This document shows positions 1 through 9,320 of a stretch of 10,382 nucleotides of DNA, in pieces. Numbering within the stretch: position 1 is the first letter of the stretch; every line of letters begins with the position of its first letter. Position numbers and translations under genes: made by a program. The stretch lies in the NCBI GenBank assembly GCA_026390245.1, contig JAPLGI010000179.1, positions 1 to 10,382 on the forward strand. The letters are read 5' to 3'. The notes beneath the pieces are model-generated. The model was given only the letters and a program-made list of their open reading frames with translations. It made no database searches and was not told the origin of the DNA. The DNA is from Caldisericota bacterium. Its GTDB lineage: Bacteria; Caldisericota; Caldisericia; Cryosericales; Cryosericaceae.

Positions 1-114
1 CTGCCGATAGCACTGTCGATCATCGCCGGTGAAGCGGCCGTGGTCATTCTTCTCGGCCTTCCGGTGCTCGTCCTCGTTCGTCACAACATCCATCCGATCA
101 AGGAGGTCCCATGA
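1..114 (+). CDS. C-terminal end of an integral membrane protein (partial)
   Basis: The frame is open from the window edge for 37 codons and ends at a TGA at 112-114. Fragment residues 2-26 are almost entirely hydrophobic (IALSIIAGEAAVVILLGLPV and onward), which fits a last transmembrane helix. A short basic tail follows (VRHN, then HPIKEVP) and would be cytoplasmic by the positive-inside rule. The stop overlaps the start of the next gene as ATGA, and that gene's SD lies inside the last codons here, so the two are probably translationally coupled. Its place at the head of an NAD-synthesis operon would suit a transporter, for example an ECF-type S component for a vitamin. That is inference from position and hydrophobicity only, because too little sequence is present to assign a family. 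Confidence 0.7.
   Translation: MPIALSIIAGEAAVVILLGLPVLVLVRHNIHPIKEVP
100..107 (+). promoter_or_regulatory. Strong Shine-Dalgarno site for the nitrilase-family gene
   Basis: AAGGAGGT is a full match to the anti-SD complement and sits 3 nt before the ATG at 111. It lies within the last codons of the upstream membrane-protein gene and supports both the chosen start and coupled translation. Confidence 0.85.
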
Positions 115-950
115 CCTATACCGTCGCTCTTGCTCAGGTGAACCCTGCGTGCGGTGACCTGGACAGCAACTTGAAGATGCACGTGGCACAGGCGGAGCAG
201 GCCCTCGAAGCTGGCGCCGACCTGATTGTGTTCCCCGAACTGTCGCTCACAGGATACACGCTCAAGGACCAGACGCTTGACCTCATGCGCCGCGCCGACT
301 GTCCTGCGTTCGGTCCCCTGCGTGATCTTTCGCACCATATAGCGATCTGCGCAGGCTTCGTCGAAGAGGGCGAGGACGGCATTCCTTACAACAGTGCGTT
401 CTTCATGGACGCCGGTGACGTCGTTCACGTCCACCGCAAGATGTACCTGCCAACACACGGCATGTTCGACGAACTCAAGTTCTTCGGGCGCGGACGGAAC
501 CTGTCGGTTTTCGATACTCGCTTCGGGCGCACCGGCATCGTTATCTGCCGTGACCTGTTCCACCCCCTCGAGGTGTCCGCCATGTCGGCTCTTGGTGTGG
601 ACCTGCTGCTGGCGCCCAGTGCCATGCCGGCGCGCGGCTTCGGCGGAGAAGAACTCGCCATAGAGCAGACCGTCGGCCTGGCCCTCGGCTCGGCCAGCAC
701 ATTCCTCGGGATGTTCGTCGTGTACGTGAACCGCGTTGGCTTCGACGACGGGCTGGGATTCTATGGAGGTTCGGCACTGAGCGACCCAGTCGGAGAGATC
801 ACCGCCTTGGCTCCTCGGTTCGAGGCCGCACAGCTTCTCGGAACCGTCGACACGTCACACATAGCACGACACCGCTACCAGCTTCCCATTCACCGGGAGG
901 AAGACCTGGCAATTGTGCGCCATGCCCTGGAAGCGAGGAGGGACTCATGA
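111..950 (+). CDS. Nitrilase-superfamily amidohydrolase, probable glutaminase subunit of NAD+ synthetase
   Basis: This 279-residue protein has the whole carbon-nitrogen hydrolase fold signature. The Glu-Lys-Cys triad is visible as E43 (FPELSLTGY), K110 (HRKMYLP) and C146 (VICRDLFHP), with the accessory glutamate E121 after MFD. Known biology: in glutamine-dependent NAD synthetases a domain of this family hydrolyses glutamine and channels ammonia to the synthetase domain. Here it is a separate gene whose TGA overlaps the nadE ATG (ATGA at 947-950). That pairing is my main reason for assigning the glutaminase role. The C-terminal segment RYQLPIHREEDLAIV is of the kind found at the end of such hydrolase domains. 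The start follows a perfect SD, and its length is that of a stand-alone nitrilase. The alternative is a general amidase (omega-amidase or N-carbamoyl-amine hydrolase type) that is merely co-transcribed. The family is near certain; the substrate is inferred. Confidence 0.9.
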   Translation: MTYTVALAQVNPACGDLDSNLKMHVAQAEQALEAGADLIVFPELSLTGYTLKDQTLDLMRRADCPAFGPLRDLSHHIAICAGFVEEGEDGIPYNSAFFMDAGDVVHVHRKMYLPTHGMFDELKFFGRGRNLSVFDTRFGRTGIVICRDLFHPLEVSAMSALGVDLLLAPSAMPARGFGGEELAIEQTVGLALGSASTFLGMFVVYVNRVGFDDGLGFYGGSALSDPVGEITALAPRFEAAQLLGTVDTSHIARHRYQLPIHREEDLAIVRHALEARRDS

Positions 951-1774
951 CGGCCGACAGCCTTGCACTCAACAACACTCTGGTCTACGACTACCTTCGC
1001 AAGTTTGTTCAGGAAGAGCTGTACACGAGTGGGTTCACAGAGGCGTGCATCGCCCTCTCCGGTGGATTGGACTCTGCAGTGGTGCTCAAGCTGGCTGTCG
1101 ACGCTCTCGGGGCTGAACATGTTCATGCCATCTTCCTCCCCTACAAGGCCAGTTCAGACGAAAGCAGGCGGGACGCGCGCACCATGTTCGAGTTCTGTGG
1201 CATTCCCTGGCAGGAACTGGACATCAGCAGAATGGCCGATGCGTACCTGGCACAGCAGCCTGGAATCGACCGGCTGCGGACGGGCAATCTGCTCGCCCGC
1301 ATGCGCATGGCCGTCATTTTCGACCAGTCGAAGAAGGAGAATGCCCTCGTCGTCGGAACCAGCAACAAGAGCGAACTGCTGGTCGGCTACTCGACGTGGT
1401 ATGGTGACATGGCCTGCGCCCTCATGCCCATCGGCGACCTGTACAAGACCCAGGTGCGGTCGCTCGCGCGTCACATCGGACTGCCGCAGCAGGTCATCGC
1501 CAAGCCACCTTCCGCGGACCTCTGGGCCGGCCAGACAGACGAGGGAGAAATTGGTGTGAGCTACGAAACACTCGACCAGGTCCTGTACCTCCTGGTCGAC
1601 CAGCGGTGCTCGTCCGCCGAAATCGTGTCAGAGGGCTTCGAAACCGACCTTGTGCACCGCGTTGAGCACAAGATCCTGGCATCCCAGTTCAAGCGCGTCT
1701 CTCCTCCTGTCGCCAAGCTGTCCCAGCGCACCGTCGGCATCGATTTCCTCTATCCCCGCGACTGGGGCAAGTAG
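947..1774 (+). CDS. nadE: NAD+ synthetase (synthetase domain only)
   Basis: NadE converts nicotinate adenine dinucleotide, ATP and ammonia (or glutamine-derived ammonia) to NAD+, the last step of NAD synthesis in the cytosol. This 275-residue protein carries the adenine-nucleotide-hydrolase P-loop SGGLDSA at residues 38-44, the GNLLARMRM segment, the TSNKSELLVGY substrate loop with YGDMACALMPIGDLYKTQV-type continuation, and the KPPSADLWAGQTDEGEIG active-site loop. The length matches the ammonia-dependent form; there is no fused amidase domain. The amidase is the gene directly upstream, with a 4-bp ATGA overlap, so the two probably work as a glutamine-dependent enzyme of two chains. The start is supported by AGGAGG at 936-941, 5 nt upstream. 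The gene ends at a TAG, 32 bp before a strong hairpin. Confidence 0.96.
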   Translation: MTADSLALNNTLVYDYLRKFVQEELYTSGFTEACIALSGGLDSAVVLKLAVDALGAEHVHAIFLPYKASSDESRRDARTMFEFCGIPWQELDISRMADAYLAQQPGIDRLRTGNLLARMRMAVIFDQSKKENALVVGTSNKSELLVGYSTWYGDMACALMPIGDLYKTQVRSLARHIGLPQQVIAKPPSADLWAGQTDEGEIGVSYETLDQVLYLLVDQRCSSAEIVSEGFETDLVHRVEHKILASQFKRVSPPVAKLSQRTVGIDFLYPRDWGK

Positions 1775-1806
1775 TCTGGATCGCCTCACGACATTTCACA
1801 ACCAGT

Positions 1807-1834
1807 AACGCCCCGGCCTGATGACCGGGGCGTT
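1807..1834. terminator. Hairpin between convergent operons, possible bidirectional terminator
   Basis: AACGCCCCGG at 1807-1816 is perfectly complementary to CCGGGGCGTT at 1825-1834, giving a 10-bp GC-rich stem with an 8-nt loop. It lies between the stop of nadE (1774, + strand) and the stop of the phosphofructokinase gene (1871, - strand), where a shared terminator is expected. The U-tract is poor on both sides: only TTT ending at 1835 on the + strand, and TT then ACTGG on the - strand. Intrinsic termination may therefore be weak or need Rho, or the stem may mainly protect the 3' ends. Confidence 0.75.
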
Positions 1835-1852
1835 TCGCATCACGTGGCAGTG

Positions 1853-1866
1853 TGGCTGATCAGCCA
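1853..1866. repeat. Perfect 14-bp palindrome next to the phosphofructokinase stop codon
   Basis: TGGCTGATCAGCCA reads the same on both strands and lies 4 bp beyond the end of the phosphofructokinase gene. It could fold only as a 5-bp stem with a GATC tetraloop, or act as a symmetrical protein-binding site. No function is known to me. Confidence 0.5.
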
Positions 1867-1870
1867 GGAT

Positions 1871-2866
1871 CTAGTAGAACGTCTTGGCCTGCAGCACAAC
1901 ATCGGCTGGGATCGTGTGCGGCTGTGTCGTCGCCTCCCTCAGGTCGGTGAAGGCGATGTGCTGCCCGATCTCGCCCACGAGGATGCCGGACTTGCCTTCG
2001 CGCACCGCATTCACAGCGGCAAGCCCGAGCCGCGTCGCCAGCAGACGGTCGAAGACCGTGGGCGAGCCGCCTCGCTGGAGATAGCCCAGCACAGTCACTC
2101 GTACGGAAAGGCTGGTCGTGCTGGCCAATGCTTCTGCCAGTCCGTACCCTGCAACGGGCCTGCCCGCAACGGTCGCTTCGTGCGTGGCTGCCGGGTATCC
2201 CTCGGCGATGACGACGATGGAGAAGTCCTTGCCCTCTTCCTTTCGCTGCTTCAGGTGCGCTGCGAGCGTCTCGATCGGCACGGGCTGCTCGGGAATGGCT
2301 ATGAAATCGGCTCCCCCTGCAAGACCCCCATACAATGCGAGCCAGCCGGACTGCCGGCCCATGACTTCCACGATCATGACGCGGTGGTGTGCCGACGCTG
2401 TCGTATGAAGTTTGTCCAGCGCATCGCTGATGGTCGTGATCGCGCTGTCGAATCCTATGCTGAAGTCCGTGCCAAAGACGTCATTGTCAATTGTGTTGGG
2501 CACGACGACGCACGGAATGCCGTTTGCATCAAGTACTGCCGCCACACCCACGGCGCTGCGATCACCAATGATGATGCTGGTCGTGATGCTGTTTCTCTCC
2601 AGGACGTCACGTATCTTCACCAGGTTCTGGACCGCGAATTCTGTCGCCACTCGCGAACTGCCGAGGATGCTTCCACCCAGAGGAAGGATACCGGAAACTG
2701 TTTTCTTGTTCATGATGTCGATGTCGCCGCGGACAAGTCCTTCAAACCCATCTCGCACCATCAGTACATCATATCCAAGTTCAAACGAACGCCTTGCAAC
2801 GGAGCGGATTGCCGCGTTCATCCCTGGTGCATCCGCCCCCGCCGTCATGATTGCGATACGTCTCAT
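1871..2866 (-). CDS. pfkA: Phosphofructokinase-family sugar-phosphate kinase with an atypical donor site
   Basis: Canonical family members phosphorylate fructose 6-phosphate to the 1,6-bisphosphate, using ATP or PPi, in glycolysis. At 331 residues the length is close to that of E. coli PfkA, and numbering matches it over much of the N-terminal half. Kept residues include R72 (ILGSSR), catalytic T125, D127 and D129 (NTIDND), R162, M169-R171 (MGR), E222 (AEG), R256 and R265 (LQRGGSP). Changed residues cluster at the donor site: the usual SGGDAPG is AGADAPG (residues 9-15), GGDGS is IGDRS (100-104), and PGTIDND has N124 instead of the glycine of ATP enzymes or the lysine of PPi enzymes. The histidine that contacts the sugar phosphate (H249 in E. 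coli) is Y262. R21 and R25 of the effector site are kept, but R154 is H154. AGGAGGT lies 6 nt before the ATG. It is the third gene of the tldD-tldE operon. Family membership is firm; donor, substrate and even activity are open. Confidence 0.92.
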   Translation of the reverse strand: MRRIAIMTAGADAPGMNAAIRSVARRSFELGYDVLMVRDGFEGLVRGDIDIMNKKTVSGILPLGGSILGSSRVATEFAVQNLVKIRDVLERNSITTSIIIGDRSAVGVAAVLDANGIPCVVVPNTIDNDVFGTDFSIGFDSAITTISDALDKLHTTASAHHRVMIVEVMGRQSGWLALYGGLAGGADFIAIPEQPVPIETLAAHLKQRKEEGKDFSIVVIAEGYPAATHEATVAGRPVAGYGLAEALASTTSLSVRVTVLGYLQRGGSPTVFDRLLATRLGLAAVNAVREGKSGILVGEIGQHIAFTDLREATTQPHTIPADVVLQAKTFY

Positions 2867-2872
2867 CTGTGT

Positions 2873-2879
2873 ACCTCCT
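2873..2879 (-). promoter_or_regulatory. Shine-Dalgarno site of the phosphofructokinase gene
   Basis: On the - strand AGGAGGT sits 6 nt before the ATG at 2866, within the 25-bp gap after tldE. No terminator or promoter-like sequence fits in that gap, which supports co-transcription with tldE. Confidence 0.8.
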
Positions 2880-2891
2880 GTTGCCGTTCTG

Positions 2892-4241
2892 CTACCGGGT
2901 CACGCCGGTGAACTGGAACCCCTCGGCTCGGATGCTGGGGAGTACCATGGCGCCGATTCCAAATGCTGAAGCCAGGACCGCGCGGTCTCGGCTGATTTCG
3001 ACCGTGTGCGCAAGCATGTCGACCAACCCCTGCGTAAACCTCATGTTTTGCAGGCCACGCGTCTTGCGGCCATCCTCGATGAGGTACGTGCCATCACGCG
3101 TCGTCCCGGTGACCACAGCGCGACGCGGCTCGACGGGGTTGCCGTACCAGAAACGGGTCACATAGATGCCCCGCTCGACATGGGAAACCATGTCGGCCTC
3201 ACTGCTGTCACCAGCTCCCATGAAGATGTTGAGGGGATAGGGGCCCATGTCGTTGGGCTGTTGAAGCGAATGCCCTGTCGTCGCGCGACCCATCTTGGCA
3301 GCGTAGTAGGAGTCGTACACGACGTTGCCTCCCCTGCCTTCAGTAAGGAAATCGACACGACGCTTGGGCATGCCCTCGAAGTCGAAGGGAATGGGCATTC
3401 CTGAAGGATCCAGTCCGTCATCGTACAAACTGACGATAGGGGAGGCGAGCTGCTCGCCCTCGTGTCCCTCCAGGAAACAGGTGTGCTCCTCGACACTGCG
3501 GGCCGACAGGGCGAGATACGCCAGCATTCCCATAAGCTCCTCTACGGCAAACGGGCTCAGGACCACGTCAAAGGCTCCTGGCTCGACCTCGATGGGGTGC
3601 CGCGTCTCCACTGCCGTTCGCACAGCTTGCTCGCCTACGGCTTCCGGATCGATGTCTGCTACGTCGGCGGACGACATGAGACCATACCCGGAACTGTCGT
3701 CGCCCATGACGACAGCCTTGAGCACCGCGACAGTGTACTGGTGATAGGCAGAAACACCCATGGAACTGACGACTGCCAGTTCAGAATCCTGCACCTGATA
3801 GGTCCCAGCCGCCCGCAGGTCATCACGTTCTGCCCGCTCGATGATCTTCTTCACCGCAAGAACCCGTTCTCTCGGTTCAGATGCGGCCGTCGCAGCGACC
3901 CATCCGCCGACAGTTGCAGGTGTTCCCACTGGCAGGGAAGGAGGCGGGAGACCCGGGAAATCAGGATCGTCAGGCATGAGACGAGCAGCCTGTGACGCCT
4001 GTTGCACGACGAGTGTCAGGCCCTCGGGGGAGCAGTCGGTCGTCGAAGCGCTCCCGACCTTCTTCCCGACGACTGCGCGGACTTGGACTTGAGCTGTATG
4101 CTCTGCGACGTTCTGATGGATGATATTCTCGGCATACCATGTGAGAGCGCTGTTGGATTTCATTGCCACGATCTCCGCCTGGTCAGCGTCCGAGGCCTTC
4201 AATGCGTCCTGCATGAGGCCGTAAAGCAGTTCCCTACTCAT
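2892..4241 (-). CDS. pmbA: TldE/PmbA-family subunit, non-catalytic partner of TldD
   Basis: This 449-residue protein belongs to the TldD/PmbA family. Known biology: TldD and TldE (PmbA) form a heteromeric cytosolic metalloprotease that, in E. coli, trims the leader of microcin B17 precursor and degrades unfolded CcdA. Only TldD carries the metal site. This copy fits the TldE role: it has no HExxxH motif and no downstream NCGKG cysteine, but it keeps a PmbA-like C-terminal half, with GAFDVVLSPFAVEELMGMLA near residues 239-258, then QLASPIVSLYDDG, HSLQQPNDMGP, NIFMGAGDSS and a closing ITGVTR-like end (FTGVTR). The frame stays open for 77 more codons upstream, but those overlap tldD and look nothing like the family. 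I chose the ATG at 4241 because the protein then begins like the family and a GGGGGTG SD-like sequence precedes it. The gene overlaps the tldD stop by 8 bp. Confidence 0.9.
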   Translation of the reverse strand: MSRELLYGLMQDALKASDADQAEIVAMKSNSALTWYAENIIHQNVAEHTAQVQVRAVVGKKVGSASTTDCSPEGLTLVVQQASQAARLMPDDPDFPGLPPPSLPVGTPATVGGWVAATAASEPRERVLAVKKIIERAERDDLRAAGTYQVQDSELAVVSSMGVSAYHQYTVAVLKAVVMGDDSSGYGLMSSADVADIDPEAVGEQAVRTAVETRHPIEVEPGAFDVVLSPFAVEELMGMLAYLALSARSVEEHTCFLEGHEGEQLASPIVSLYDDGLDPSGMPIPFDFEGMPKRRVDFLTEGRGGNVVYDSYYAAKMGRATTGHSLQQPNDMGPYPLNIFMGAGDSSEADMVSHVERGIYVTRFWYGNPVEPRRAVVTGTTRDGTYLIEDGRKTRGLQNMRFTQGLVDMLAHTVEISRDRAVLASAFGIGAMVLPSIRAEGFQFTGVTR

Positions 4242-5679
4242 GCAGCACCCCCACCTGAACATGGCGGAACCGAGCTGGCGACGTGCCATGCGATACATGG
4301 GCCACCTGCATGGGCTCCCCCTTGCCGCAATTGTCGACACCCCACACGTGGTACAGCTCAGGGCCTCCGATACCGTCACAAGACCTCCAGAACTCATACG
4401 TGACCCCGGTATACGTCGGATTCCTGACCATATCCTGCAGTTTTCCTCCCCTGATCTCCCAGCCGATCTCACTGCCGAACTGGAAATTCAGGCGCCGGTC
4501 ATCGATGGACCAGCTCTTGATGCCATCCACGTAGAGCCCGTCCTCGACACCGCCAATCAACTGCTCAAAGGTCAGATCGCCTGGCTCGAGGTTGATGCTC
4601 ACCATGCGGACGATGGGAGAACGGGCGAAGCCGTCGGCCCTCATCGCTCCCATGGGTTCTTCGCCGACGACGGGTGCCGATGCTCGCGAGTTCAGGTAGT
4701 GCTCGAAAACGCCGCTCCGCACCAGGTACACCTTGCGGCCCCTCACGCCCTCGTCGTCATACGCCAATCCCCCCAGGGCGTGGGGAATCGTAGCATCCGC
4801 TGTCAGATTGACGATGTCGGACCCGTAGCGGAAGCTGCCCTTCTTGTCGGGCGTCAGGAACGACGTCCCCGCGAATGATGCCTCCATCCCCATGACCCGG
4901 TCCAGCTCGGAGGGATGGCCACATGACTCATGGACTTGCAGCGCAAGCTGCTGGCCCCCGACGACCAGGTCCTTGAATCCCGATGGGCAGGCCTTGGCAG
5001 ATAAGAGAGCCAGTGCCTCCCTGGCAGTCGGCTCCGCATGTTCCAGAAGCTTCATGGCATCGACAAACTCCCAGCCCGACTGAGCGTTGTCGCCAGAGAA
5101 GGACATGGGGTAGCTGCGAATCTGGACGCCGCCTTCGTCGCTTGCTGCCATGGCGCTGATGCCAGCTCCGCTCTCGATACGGTCCTGAATGATGTACGCG
5201 CCCTCGGACGAAGCGAAGGTCTTTCGCTCCTTCAGAAACTGCATCTGGCCTCGCGCAAGAACCACTCCCGGGAGCATCATCGCCCGTGTAGCTTCCGCAA
5301 GCAGTCCAATCTTGTCGGAATCGGGGATCGTGAAGGGATCGACATCCGCCTGATGCGGTATCATGTCCTCACTGGAAGAAATCGGAGCCAGCACGACATC
5401 CTTCTTCTTTGCCAGCGCGCTCGCATGCGCGATGCGCACTGCCTCCTCGACGATACGGTCGGCCTCGGCGTCGTCCACGACAGACGACGATGAGAATCCC
5501 CACGCCCCGTTCACAATGACGCGGACTCCGAACCCACGCTGGTGGGCATGCACAACGGCGCGGGGCGCTCCCCCTACGACTGATACGTCCTCGCGTTCCA
5601 TGTCAACAAGACGGCAGTCGCAGTAACTGGCACTAAGGCTCTTCGCTCCTGCAATGACCCGTTCCGTGAACTTGTCCAC
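4234..5679 (-). CDS. tldD: TldD metalloprotease, catalytic subunit
   Basis: TldD is the zinc-dependent peptidase of the TldD/TldE complex, which cleaves peptides and unfolded substrates that can thread into it. This 481-residue protein has the HExxxH motif as H250-E251-x-x-x-H255 (HESCGH), followed by PSELDRVMGMEASFAG, and the third metal ligand C451 in GVDNCGKGEP near the C-terminus. The N-terminal half has family features such as RGFGVRVIVNGAWGFSSS at about residues 48-65. The start is a GTG at 5679, chosen because GGAGGT (- strand, 5685-5690) precedes it by 5 nt. It is the first gene of the operon, and its stop lies inside the start region of tldE with an 8-bp ATGAGTAG overlap. The HESCGH form differs from the E. 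coli motif but is a recognised variant of the family. Natural substrates cannot be read from the sequence, and I see no RiPP precursor or toxin-antitoxin gene nearby. Confidence 0.94.
   Translation of the reverse strand: MDKFTERVIAGAKSLSASYCDCRLVDMEREDVSVVGGAPRAVVHAHQRGFGVRVIVNGAWGFSSSSVVDDAEADRIVEEAVRIAHASALAKKKDVVLAPISSSEDMIPHQADVDPFTIPDSDKIGLLAEATRAMMLPGVVLARGQMQFLKERKTFASSEGAYIIQDRIESGAGISAMAASDEGGVQIRSYPMSFSGDNAQSGWEFVDAMKLLEHAEPTAREALALLSAKACPSGFKDLVVGGQQLALQVHESCGHPSELDRVMGMEASFAGTSFLTPDKKGSFRYGSDIVNLTADATIPHALGGLAYDDEGVRGRKVYLVRSGVFEHYLNSRASAPVVGEEPMGAMRADGFARSPIVRMVSINLEPGDLTFEQLIGGVEDGLYVDGIKSWSIDDRRLNFQFGSEIGWEIRGGKLQDMVRNPTYTGVTYEFWRSCDGIGGPELYHVWGVDNCGKGEPMQVAHVSHGTSPARFRHVQVGVLHE
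4246..4252 (-). promoter_or_regulatory. SD-like site that fixes the tldE/pmbA start
   Basis: On the - strand GGGGGTG differs by one base from GGAGGTG and lies 4 nt before the ATG at 4241, inside the 3' end of tldD. It favours this start over the longer open frame and points to coupled translation with tldD. Confidence 0.55.
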
Positions 5680-5684
5680 TGGCC

Positions 5685-5690
5685 ACCTCC
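5685..5690 (-). promoter_or_regulatory. Shine-Dalgarno site that fixes the GTG start of tldD
   Basis: On the - strand GGAGGT, part of a longer GGAGGTGG match, is 5 nt before the GTG at 5679. There is no better ATG or GTG upstream in this frame with a comparable site. Confidence 0.8.
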
Positions 5691-5705
5691 CTGGTCGATA
5701 TCGTC

Positions 5706-5733
5706 AGTATATTGGAGCTTCCACCAAAAGCAA
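5706..5733 (-). promoter_or_regulatory. Sigma70-like promoter of the tldD-tldE-pfkA operon
   Basis: On the - strand TTGCTT (5728-5733) and TATACT (5706-5711) are separated by 16 bp. The -10 box matches the consensus at five of six positions. Predicted transcription starts near 5698-5700, giving a leader of about 20 nt that contains the tldD SD. This is a sequence prediction only. Confidence 0.55.
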
Positions 5734-5773
5734 CGCCGGGAGCGGCGTGGTGCTGGGTCCGCCAGCCTCCTCT

Positions 5774-5801
5774 TTGCCAAACCCTCCGTTCAGGCTAGAA
5801 T
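5774..5801 (+). promoter_or_regulatory. Sigma70-like promoter of the propeller-ligA-gatCA operon
   Basis: TTGCCA (5774-5779) and TAGAAT (5796-5801) are separated by 16 bp, with good matches in both boxes. Predicted transcription starts at about 5807-5809, only 8-10 nt before the ATG at 5817, so the leader would be very short. It diverges from the tldD promoter; the two -35 boxes are 40 bp apart. The stretch between holds only a weak inverted repeat (ACGCC at 5733-5737 and GGCGT at 5744-5748). Confidence 0.5.
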
Positions 5802-5807
5802 TGTCAT

Positions 5808-5813
5808 GGTGAT
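5808..5813 (+). promoter_or_regulatory. Weak SD for the propeller-like gene
   Basis: GGTGAT pairs with the distal part of the anti-SD sequence and, when aligned to it, gives a normal spacing to the ATG at 5817. It is the only plausible site. The frame has an in-frame TAG at 5796-5798 and no start codon between that stop and 5817, so the start cannot lie further upstream. Confidence 0.45.
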
Positions 5814-5816
5814 GAG

Positions 5817-9001
<3,185 letters not shown>

Positions 9002-9013
9002 AAAAGCACACAC

Positions 9014-9020
9014 AGGAGGT
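9014..9020 (+). promoter_or_regulatory. Shine-Dalgarno site that fixes the gatC start
   Basis: AGGAGGT is followed after 3 nt by the ATG at 9024. It rules out the in-frame ATG at 8958, which lies inside ligA. Confidence 0.8.
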
Positions 9021-9023
9021 ATC

Positions 9024-9320
9024 ATGGCAACGATCATCGACAAGGAGACGCTTGAACATGTGGCTTCACTTGCGCGTCTCGAGATAACGGGAGAAGAGGA
9101 AGAGTCGCTTCTGGGGGACCTCGAGCGCATCCTCGGGCATGTTGCCCAGCTGAGTTCCGTCGACACCAGCGCCTCTACAGGCAAGCGGCCTGCCATGACT
9201 GAACTCCGTCCGGATGAGCCAGGCACCGGTCTGACCCGGGAAGAAGGGCTTGGTGGGGCGCCCGCGATGCGTGATGGTTTCGTTGTCGTGCGCAATGTCA
9301 TGGGAGGCGAGGATGAGTAG
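9024..9320 (+). CDS. gatC: Aspartyl/glutamyl-tRNA amidotransferase subunit C
   Basis: GatC is the small subunit that clamps GatA to GatB in the enzyme converting Glu-tRNA(Gln) and, in many bacteria, Asp-tRNA(Asn) to their amides. This 98-residue protein has the family pattern: an N-terminal helical part with EHVASLARLEITGEEE at about residues 11-26, the helix LLGDLERILGHVAQLSSVDTS, a linker, LRPDE at about 62-66, and a C-terminal extended part ending near FVVVRNVMG. The start at 9024 follows AGGAGGT and gives the usual GatC length of about 95-100. The gene overlaps gatA by 8 bp (ATGAGTAG), which fits coupled synthesis of two subunits of one complex. Confidence 0.95.
   Translation: MATIIDKETLEHVASLARLEITGEEEESLLGDLERILGHVAQLSSVDTSASTGKRPAMTELRPDEPGTGLTREEGLGGAPAMRDGFVVVRNVMGGEDE

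Noticed and set aside
1844..2911. 355-codon open frame on the + strand covering the whole phosphofructokinase gene in antisense
   Set aside because: Its product is rich in Cys, His and Arg with no recognisable domain, it has no SD, and the opposite strand carries a clear family protein. Long antisense frames are common in GC-rich genes.
4242..4472. 77-codon upstream extension of the tldE/pmbA frame
   Set aside because: It lies entirely within tldD, is Arg/Ser/Cys-rich, lacks family similarity, and the ATG at 4241 has an SD-like site.
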